This document shows positions 53,885 to 64,000 of a DNA stretch of 64,000 bases, piece by piece. This DNA is from Phoenix dactylifera (taxonomy: Eukaryota; Streptophyta; Magnoliopsida; Arecales; Arecaceae), in assembly GCF_009389715.1 (NCBI RefSeq), contig NC_052401.1:2880530-2944529 (forward strand), given 5' to 3'. Positions within the stretch are counted from its first letter, which is position 1. Every line of letters starts with the position of its first letter. A program made the position numbers and the translations under genes. The notes beneath the pieces were generated by a model. That model made no database searches, was not told the DNA's origin, and saw only the letters and a program-made list of their open reading frames with translations.

Positions 53885-55633
53885 ATGATTTAGTTGCAAA
53901 GCTAAAGTTTTGCATTATAATGGCGTGTATTTTGTTGTCTGAGTTGCTTCAACATGAGAAAAATACGGCTGTGCAGCTCTTTCTTATCTATCGTATGACT
54001 AATTTAAGGATTTCTTGGACAAACACAAATAGTCATTTCAACCAAGATATAATGTCCAGAATTACTATGAAATACTATGTCAAAACTGGTGTGAGAAGTT
54101 TTGGTCCTCCCAAGCTCAAAATATTGTACAAGTCCTAGAACTCGTTGGCCCACGAGAAAGATTTGTGTGGCGGTCACTTCCTGTTTCTCCCCACGCTCAT
54201 CCCCGGGTGAATTTAGGAAGCAATTGACATGAGAAAAAAGTGGATGGCCGACATCCACGACATGTCCACGTGGCCCCTGTCTGTGAGGTAGGATCGTCGT
54301 CCCCACCTCCTCTTCAACTCGTATGTGATTTCTTTGTTTCTTTTGTATAATATTTACATTTTGATGCTATATAAAAGTGGGATAAAAGCAGATATTTATA
54401 ATTAAAATAAAATTAAAATCAGAACGAATATGGATCGAAAAATAACATATCCATATTTGTATATATTTTGGTTGACGAATATAAATACGGATACCGATAT
54501 TAATCGGATGCAGAAATTCATGTGTACATCAGTTTTATACAGATATAGATACAAATTAGATATCAAAAGTATAGATATAAATGCGAATATAAATCAGATA
54601 ATTAAACTTTATGATTACAGAGTCAAAGATGTTACTAAGTGGATGATAAATCAAGTTAATAGTATATTAATATAATTATTTATTTACCTTAAAAGTTCAT
54701 GAATGCTGTATAATATTAAATAAGATTATATATAGAATTAAATATTTGGATGTGGATCGAATAGTTGTCGATTCAAATCCTCTGTTTTTTTTTTGATGGA
54801 TATGAATACGGATACGGATATCACATGGATACTCAAATTTCTATCTATATTTTTTAGATAGATTTGGATACAGAAATAGATTCGAACAAATATTGTCCGA
54901 TTCACTTTCATCCTTAAATTAAAATCAGGTTTGCGTGGTGGCTGTCTTGGGTTGCCACTAGTTGTCCCATGGAGGAAAATTTCTTTACAACTAGTTCACA
55001 GAGAATCAATCGAGCATATATAATCTCCATTATAGGAGGAAAGTACAAAACCAAATTATTTTTAGGCGTTTCTTTCTATAAGCAATACGGAGCCAAGATC
55101 AAGACCTGCATTAGCTGTTTAGGTCTAGAGGCCCTGACATATTCACGCTATGTGATGATGTGGTTTAGTCATCATAACTAAGCTTGGTCAACAAAAAGCA
55201 AAAAGAAGAATTGGAGCTCGAAGCTTCTTCAACTTTTACAATTTTTGTCACTTGGGATCTTCTGAATTTATGTTGCGCTGATGGTTTACAATTTGTGTTT
55301 CACAAGTGTTGCAATCACTGTGACATTGTGCTCGTCCTTCATTTGAGAATGAACCGCAGCATTGGGAATTTACACTTTACACTCCCCTTTTCAACTAATT
55401 TTTGAGTATTTAATTTTCACACGGTTCTGAAACGCTAACATGATGAACATAGTTTCCTCAAATCAAGTCTACGAATTCCAACTTCGAGTAGCCTTGCAAC
55501 TTCCTATGCATGCCAACCTTCTTTTTTTTTCCCTCTCGCGAGTTCAGCTTTGCGACTTCATATCCATTGGATCACTGAAATTAAATTAAATATATTTAAG
55601 AATTCAATCTATGGAGTGTCAGTACCATGTTAC
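53885..55633. other. Intergenic part of the ACO unit d/e
   Basis: 53885-54330 is conserved block one. 54330-54920 is the AT-rich tract; here it is free of LINE insertion and preserves the empty site AAAAGTATAGATATA (about 54556-54570) for the insertion at 61333. 54925-55633 is conserved block two, uninterrupted. No gene is supported. Confidence 0.75.
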
Positions 55634-56180
55634 AAGTTTCAGCCTAAGGAGCCAAGGTTTCAAGCGGTGGCAGCCATGTGAAGGCAAAACAGAAGCTAGA
55701 AATGAACATGAGAAACAAGGTTACATGGATTTAGTTTTTGCTTCAAACTATGTAAGTGGGAATGTTGAGTCCTACAGTGAGCAATCCTGTGTTGATTAAT
55801 TTGCAAGTGTTGATTGTTTGTAACAAGGTACTTGGCAGACAAACCATAAAATTTGGTGGTGTTATTGAGTCAATATTCACTTGATTTGTAGTTTGGACTC
55901 TTGAGATTATGGGCTCTTTCAGCTGTGACTATTGTAACTTATTTTACCATGTAATTCTTTTTACCATCTGAGTGTGAGGCTATAAATAATTCTTTCTGCA
56001 TTAGAGATAGATTCTTTTTACCATGTAACATTAGATTCTTTTTACCATGTGACACTGCGTTGTCTCGTCTTTGATTGCCTTCTACATTCTTCTAGTCTGA
56101 GTATCCTAGCCTTTTTAATGTTTGGATCGCATTGACCGAGCAAGAAGACTCTAAGAGGTGTTAAATTATCATCTATCTTT
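55634..56180 (+). pseudogene. Plus-strand ACO 3'-end relic with long 3' flank facing ACO-e
   Basis: Starts with the last ACO codons on the plus strand ([14 protein letters not shown], stop) and continues for about 500 bp through sequence homologous to the ACO 3' UTR and downstream flank. The minus-strand 3' flank of ACO-e (about 56180-56680) is its inverted partner, so the two arms lie almost back to back. It cannot code for a protein. It is the longest of the three relics. Confidence 0.8.
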
Positions 56181-56665
56181 CTGTAGCAAGAAATTAGGAG
56201 CCAGAAAAGTGATTCCAATCTCATAACTTTTTTTTCAAAAAAAAAAGAGAGAAAAGAATGCAATCAAAAAAAAAAAAGAAGAAGAAACAATCTATTTCTG
56301 ATGCAGAAAGAACTATTTATAGCTTCAAACTTGGGTGGTGATCAAAGAATTATTTATGCAGAAAGAATTACTAAGTAAAATAAGTTACAACAGTGACAAC
56401 TAAATTAGCTGTCGATCTCAAGAGCACAAACTACAACGTGAACACTGACTCAACAACACCCCTAAATTTTATGATCTGTCCGTCTAGTATATTGTTACGA
56501 ACAATCAACTCTTGCAAATTAACCAACAGAGGACCACTCAAAAACTAACTCCATGAAACCTTGCAAGGTTTGCCTTCACATGGTAAAAAGAATCTATCTC
56601 TAATGTAGAAAGAATTATTTTTAGCCTCACACTCAAATGGTAATTACATGGCTTCTGCTTTGCCT

Positions 56666-57763
<1,098 letters not shown>

Positions 57764-57873
57764 GTCTAATAGCAAAGGTAGTTCTAGAGAGGGAAGATGA
57801 GAACTCAGAAGCTTTATTCCAAGTTTCGGAAGTCTCTCTTCTGCTGTGAGTGGAATTGGTGGCATGGTTGGCC

Positions 57874-57880
57874 TTTTATA
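57874..57880 (-). promoter_or_regulatory. TATA box of ACO-e
   Basis: TATAAAAGGCC on the minus strand, 111 bases upstream of the start codon. Confidence 0.75.
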
Positions 57881-58246
57881 ATGCACCGTCTCGGTATATT
57901 TAGACAAGAAAACAGGAAGGATAGTAATTAATGACATTAATCACATTAATCAGGTGTTGGTGGCTACTCTTGGTCCAAAGGTCATGCATCTTGGGTGACA
58001 GCTTTGTCCGCAGCCTTCTTTCCATTGACTGGGATACGCAAGAGCCTTCTTTCAACTTCCAAGCTAAAGTTTGACCTGAATGATCTTAAATTCTATGTAG
58101 GTAGGCCATGCCTCCCATAATATATATATGGTCTAATTTTACCGACCACCATGCGTTAATAAAATTAGACCATATATATCTATCTATCTACCTACGTACC
58201 TATCTATCTTTATAGATATCTCTGTATGCGTATATATGCATGTGTA

Positions 58247-58880
58247 TACTGCGCAAAAAAAAAAAAACTTCCGACTCTTATTTGCCGACGCTTATTCCAA
58301 GCGTCAGCAAAAATTTTTTCCGTCAACATTTGCCGACGCTTTTTAAAGCGTTGGCTAATGATGACGCTTAAAAGCGTCGTCGAAGTTAATATGTAATTGA
58401 CGACACTTTTAACGACGCGTTTTAACGTCGTCAAATAACGACGCTTAAAAGCGTCGTGAAATAACGACACTTAAAAGCGTCGTCGGAATCCAAAAAACCG
58501 CCTCATTTTAGTCCCACATCAGCGAATCTGGAAAAAAAACTGTTTATATAGCCAAACCCAACCACTCCGCACGGATAGAATGAAGGTACTGATCGGGGAG
58601 GTTGTTTGTATTTCTGAATGGAGGAGAAGATGCAGACAGTAAATGGTAATTTTCTTGGCAAATGGTAATTTGCGACGCTTTAAAGCGTCGGTAAAGAGCG
58701 ATGCTTTAAAGCGTCGGAAATTAGCGACGTTTTTAAAAGCGTCGGAAAATGTTTTTTCCACTGTAGCATAGGCGACGCTTTACCAACGCTTTGGAAAACG
58801 TCGGGATGGTTTCTACTGACGCTTAAAAGCGTTGCTAATACCCCAAAAAAGCGTCGCTAATGTCCAAGATTCTTGTAGTG
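58247..58880. mobile_element. CACTA-like MITE in the ACO-e promoter
   Basis: The right end is TTCTTGTAGTG, the inverse of the CACTACAAGAA terminus. The left end is a decayed TACTGCGCAAAA. The flanks are both GTA (58244-58246 and 58881-58883), a 3 bp target duplication. The ACO-d promoter is continuous at this point (about 51890-51905). The interior is packed with GACGCTT and AAGCGTC words, often arranged as palindromes such as GACGCTTTAAAGCGTC, and has no coding capacity. Its subterminal motif differs from that of the 2368-6984 element, so it is a different family. Confidence 0.8.
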
Positions 58881-59880
58881 GTAGGCCATACCTAATTTTA
58901 CTTAGTTCTAATCTTATTATGCCAGATCTTTGTTCCACCAAGCTGGACTTAATCAATAATTGATGATAATAGTAAAGCGACGGGGATGGGATATATTATA
59001 TGTACTTAAATTAGATGTACATATTTAGTGGGATTTTATCATATCTTGGATCGCATCATATTCTGAGATCATAAAATTTTCTGAGGGATCTTTTCTGATG
59101 TCACACGTACTCAGAGGCAAAATTGGAATTGGATTAAACCTTTTCCGGTCTAAAGGGATAGTAACAAGGTCAAGTCAAACATTTCTGCCCGTTGCCTGGT
59201 GCACTACACGTGGACCACTGTATTTTGAGGAAGCTTGCCCGGCGTCGATGAGCTTTCCTCCCTTAGGCTGACATGGTTTCATTATGTTTTTTTTTGTTCA
59301 CGCTAACTTCTATCTTCGTGAAGCTTTCCACCCTTGGACTATTCGTCCTCTTAAGTCTAGCAGAAGTGTAAGTTTTTGGACACTTCTGTTTCGAGTCATT
59401 CTATGAAGGTTCTATTAACTTTCGTATATAAATTTGATATGCAAGAGATGGTTGGACGCCTCTTTGCTTCTATCTTCGACGTTTCCCTGGATAGATGAGT
59501 CGTTTTGATGGTGTTCCATTCTAGACGATATTAGAACTTCCAATCCTAGTAGTGTTAGCCTAGAGATCTAATTGGAAGGAAACTCAACAAAAGCATGGGT
59601 GGCTGCATTTTCTAACAGACATCCGAGACCATAGACCATTTGTTCATTGACTGTCCATTTTCCTCCACAAAAATTCTTTTGTGGTTCAGGTTGTGGCCAA
59701 GGGTCTTTGTCCTTTTAAGGGTTTTTGTGCCTGGGTGGCTCCCCCCCCCACCCCTTTTTTTTTTTATAATATAGCCAAAACAAAATTCATACTTGAAGGA
59801 TGTCCCACAACATTGTTTGTAAACTCTCTATTATGCGAGAATTAACATACAAGTTTGGCATATAAAAACTATCCATGTGA

Positions 59881-60030
59881 TGTTAAGATTGTAAAAAAAT
59901 ATAAAATATATAAATAAATCTACCTCATTCTATCAGCTTAAACTTTTAGAATAAGTGGTGATTTCAACATGGTATCAGAGTGGAGGTCCTGAGTTCGAAC
60001 TCTGTCTCCGCACTCTTTAACCCCATGATT
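59881..60030 (+). mobile_element. Possible TRIM fragment: 89 bp LTR plus PBS
   Basis: 59881-59969 runs TGTTAAGATTG...GATTTCAACA and is followed directly by TGGTATCAGAGTGGAGG and a GTTCGAACTCTG stretch. This is the LTR-PBS arrangement of miniature LTR elements. No second LTR is visible. It lies in the copia leader, at a point where the unit c leader is continuous (41740-41765). Confidence 0.45.
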
Positions 60031-60093
60031 TCTACAAAGATCACAAACGGCTATCATCTAAGTACTAAACAAAAAGGCTCTGATACCACAACT

Positions 60094-60588
60094 TGAGAAA
60101 CTATCTCAAGTAAAATAATTTTATGCAGCAATAATATTGGTGATGCATACCTCCAACCATAACTATTTAAGTATTTGATTAAAGCTTATCCACAATAAAA
60201 CTTTAAGAAAAAAGGGTTTTATAACTTATACCTCCGTAAAAGCCAAAAAAAATTGATAGAATATTATAAGCTCAAAAATAGGCTAGGTTAGGGATCCTTG
60301 TCGGATGATCAAAATCTCGTCAGTTTTTTTTCATTAAAGAAACTATCAGCACATCATATTGGAGCTTTTTTATGGGATGGCATTATCCCCATTCCATTTC
60401 CATAGAGCCTAGCTCGTGTTTTGTATTTTAACTTCTCGTGACGTACTCGCACCGTATGGTAAGACGCCGGTTTACCAAAAAAAAAACTATCTATGAGCAT
60501 AACTAGAGACGGTAGATAATTACCTATCACTCAAAAGTTATCCCATAACAAAGCCTTACATGTGGGCTATATAGAGACGTGCTCAAGA
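60094..60588 (-). repeat. copia LTR, unit e, with a nested retroposon
   Basis: Homologous to 36053-36398, with the PBS complement just before it. It is interrupted by the A-tailed insert at 60348-60483. 59000-59420 is the conserved ACO upstream flank and 59420-59880 has no gene. Confidence 0.75.
60348..60483 (+). mobile_element. Short A-tailed retroposon inside the copia LTR
   Basis: A 136 bp insert ending GGTAAGACGCCGGTTTACC plus an A tract. It is flanked by AAACTATC on both sides (60340-60347 and 60484-60491). The other copia LTRs have a single AAACTATC here, so this is a 5'-truncated LINE or SINE-like insertion of unknown family. Confidence 0.75.
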
Positions 60589-60609
60589 TCCCTTCTTTTG
60601 ATTCTATTG

Positions 60610-61332
60610 TTATTTTCTTGCATAACTTTATAGTGTGAAATGGTTTAGTTGCAAAACTAAAGTTTTGCATTATAATGGCGTGTACTTTGTTGTCTGAGTT
60701 GCTTCAACATGAGAAAAATACGGTTGTGCAGCTCTTTCTTCTCTATCATATGACTAATTTAAGGATTTCTTGGACAAACACAAATAGTCATTTCAACCAA
60801 GATATAATGTCCAGAATTAGTATGAAATACTATGTTAAAACTAGTGTGAGAAGTTTTGGTCCTCCCAAGCTCAAAATATTGTACGAGTCCTAGAACTCGT
60901 AGGCCCACGAGAAAGATTTGTGCGGTCACTTCCTATTTCTCCCCACACACATCCCCGGGTGAATTTAGGAAGCAATTGACATGAGAAAAAAAGTGGATGG
61001 CCGACATCCACGACATGTCCACGTGGCCCCTGTCTGTGAAGTAGGATCGTCGTCCCCACCTCCTCTTCAACTCGTACGTAATTTCTTAGTTTTTCTTGTG
61101 TAATATTTACATTTTGATACTATATAAAAGTGGGATAAAAGCAGATATTTATAATTAAAATAAAATTAAAATCGGATTGGACATGGATCGAATAATAGCA
61201 TATCCATATTTATATTTTATTTGTTTGACTAATACAGATACGGATACCGATATTAATCGGATGTAAAAATTCATGTGTATATCAGTTTTAAACAAATACA
61301 GATACAAACTGGATATTAAAAGTATGGATATA
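60610..61332. other. Conserved non-coding block and AT-rich tract, unit e/f
   Basis: 60610-61095 is conserved block one. 61100-61332 is the AT-rich tract up to the LINE insertion. No gene is supported. Confidence 0.7.
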
Positions 61333-61707
61333 TCTATGCATGGGAAGACATCTCCTATGCGAGAAGGGCACTGGGTGCATGCAGGATATACCTCGAGGAG
61401 GACTCTACTACGGTGATTGATTGGATATGGAGAGCTGATCGATACAAGGACGGTCCCCCACGGATTCGTGAGACTCGCAGACTGATTAGAAGTTTGGCTT
61501 CTTTCCAAACAGTGCATGTATATCGGAAGGTAAACAGAGTGGCAGATTGGGTCGCCTTCTACGTGGCTCGGCACTCTGAAAAGATTTTTTGAACCAGTGT
61601 TACTGAGATTCCTTCTCCCTTGTATTATTTTATTGATTTTGACTTGGCAGGCTATACTCATGTAAGAGCTATATATATATGAGTGTCGTTTTTATCAAAA
61701 AAAAAAA
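61333..61707 (+). mobile_element. 5'-truncated LINE 3' end with target duplication
   Basis: Encodes an RNase H tail (YLEEDSTTVIDWIW, VHVYRKVNRVADWVAFYVA), broken by a stop, then a short 3' UTR and A11. It is flanked by AAAAGTATGGATATA (61318-61332) and GTATAGATATA (61708-61718), with the A-tail overlapping the start of the second copy. The empty site is seen at about 54556-54570. It belongs to a different LINE subfamily from 18583 and 42838. Confidence 0.88.
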
Positions 61708-63141
61708 GTATAGATATAAATACGAATATAAATCGGATAATTAAACTTTATGATCACAGAGTCCAAGATATTACTAAGTGAATGATAAATCAAGTTAATA
61801 TATAGTATATTAATGTAATTATTTATTTGCCATAAAAGCTCATGAGTGCTATATAATATTAAATCAAATTACAAATGAAATCAAATATTTAGATGCGGAT
61901 CGGATAGTTGTTTATCCATATCCACTTTCTCTTTTTTTTTAATGGATGTGAATACGGAAATAGATATGCCCAAATTTCTATCTATATTTGGATAGATTTG
62001 GATACAGCTCCAAACAAATATTGCCCGATCCATTTTCATGCTTAAATTAAAAGCAGGTTTGAGTGGTGGCTATCTTGGGTTACCAGTGGTTGCCCCATGG
62101 AAGGAAAATTTCTTTACAACTAGTTCACAGAGAATCAAGATAATATAATCTCCATTATAGGAGGAAGGTATATGAAACCAAGATATTTTTAGGCGTTTCT
62201 TTCTATAAGTAATATGGAGCCAAGATCAAGACCTGCATTAGCTGTTTAGGTTCAGAGGCCCCAACAGATTGAAGCGAAGTGATGATGTGGTTTAGTCATC
62301 ATAACTAACCTTACTCAACCAAAAGCAAAAAGAAGAATTGGAGGTCGAAGATTCTTCAACTTTTACAATTTTTGTCACTTGGGATCTCCTGAATTTATGT
62401 TGTTCTGATTATTTAAAATTTGTCTTTCACAAGTGTTGCAATCACTATGACATTGTGCTCGTCCTTCATTTGAGAATGAACCGCAGCATTGGGAATTTAC
62501 ACTCTACACTCCCTTATTCAACTAATTTTTGAGTATTTATCTTATTTTACCATGTAATTACCATTTGAGTGTGAGGCTAAAAATAATTCTTTCTACATTA
62601 GAGATAGATTCTTTTTACCATGTAATATTGCGTTGTCTCATCATTGATTGCTATCTTCATTCTTCTAGTCTCGGTATCCTAGCCTTTGGAATGTTTGGAT
62701 CGCATTGACCGAACAGGAGGACTCTTAAGAGATGTTAAATTATCATCTATCTTTCTGTAGCAAGAAATTAGGAGTGGGAAAAGTGATTTCAATCTCATAT
62801 TTTTTTTATAAAAAAAAAGGGAGAGAAAAAAGAATGCAATCAAAAAAAAGAAGAAGAGAGAAAGAATCTATCTCTGATGCAGAAAGAACTATTTATAGCC
62901 TCAAACTTTGGTGGTAAAAGAATTATTTATCCAGAAAGAATTACATGGTAAAATAAGATACAACAGTGACCACTTAATTAGCCGTCGATCTCCAGAGTAC
63001 AAACTACAACGTGAACACTGACTCAACACCACCACCAAATTTATGATCTGTCCGTCTTACAAACAATCAACTCTTGCAAATTAACCAACAGAGGACCACT
63101 CAAAAACTAACTCCATGAAACCTTGTTTCTCATGTTCATTT
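61708..63141. other. Intergenic DNA 3' of ACO-f
   Basis: AT-rich tract, conserved block two (about 62050-62540), then ACO 3'-flank sequence. The plus-strand relic with the last ACO codons found before copies c, d and e is missing here: block two passes directly into 3'-flank sequence near 62540. No gene is supported. Confidence 0.65.

Positions 63142-64000
<859 letters not shown>

Overview
This window is plant nuclear DNA. The evidence is spliced genes with GT-AG introns, plant-type LTR retrotransposons primed by initiator-Met tRNA, CACTA transposons, LINE 3' ends and long AT microsatellites. The encoded proteins resemble monocot 1-aminocyclopropane-1-carboxylate oxidases (ACC oxidase, ACO). 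A monocot is likely; a palm or banana-like lineage is possible, but I cannot fix the species from sequence alone.

The only cellular genes I can support form a tandem array of six ACO copies, all on the minus strand: ACO-a (643-1731, frameshifted), ACO-b (19989-21871, a more divergent intact paralog), ACO-c (39124-40219), ACO-d (50285-51380), ACO-e (56666-57763) and ACO-f (63142 to beyond the window end; stop codon lost, read-through of six residues). ACO makes ethylene from ACC. Every copy whose full gene is in the window has the same three-exon plan (102, 236 and about 583 bp) and a TATA box about 110-120 bp upstream of the ATG. Copies c to f belong to a repeat unit of about 6-6.5 kb once later insertions are subtracted. 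Each unit carries, in plus-strand order: a plus-strand relic of an ACO 3' end (absent before f), the minus-strand gene, an AT-rich promoter, a piece of a copia element (leader plus LTR), two conserved non-coding blocks and an AT-rich tract that has received LINE insertions.

Mobile DNA accounts for most of the rest. 2368-6984 is a 4.6 kb CACTA element, and 7279-16988 is a Tekay/Del-like Ty3-gypsy chromovirus; both sit upstream of ACO-a. 18583-19680 is a 5'-truncated LINE. 22934-36398 is an old copia element, split by a young but internally deleted gypsy element (24202-33294). 37279-37810 is a TRIM with a 46 bp interior. 43786-48973 is a second copia element. 52880-53610 is an LTR relic, and 58247-58880 is a small CACTA-like MITE. 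Several insertions can be proven inside this window, because the paralogous units keep the empty target site.

The least ordinary observations are: (1) a 5S-rRNA-derived, A-tailed retroposon in the 3' flank of two ACO copies; (2) an inverted copy of the ACO 3' end facing several genes, giving potential hairpin transcripts; (3) an ACO-a/ACO-c pair differing over about 2 kb only by single-base indels, which may be an assembly or consensus artefact; and (4) a gypsy element with nearly identical LTRs but a gutted pol. I found no CRISPR, operon or bacterial features and no clear new enzymatic system.
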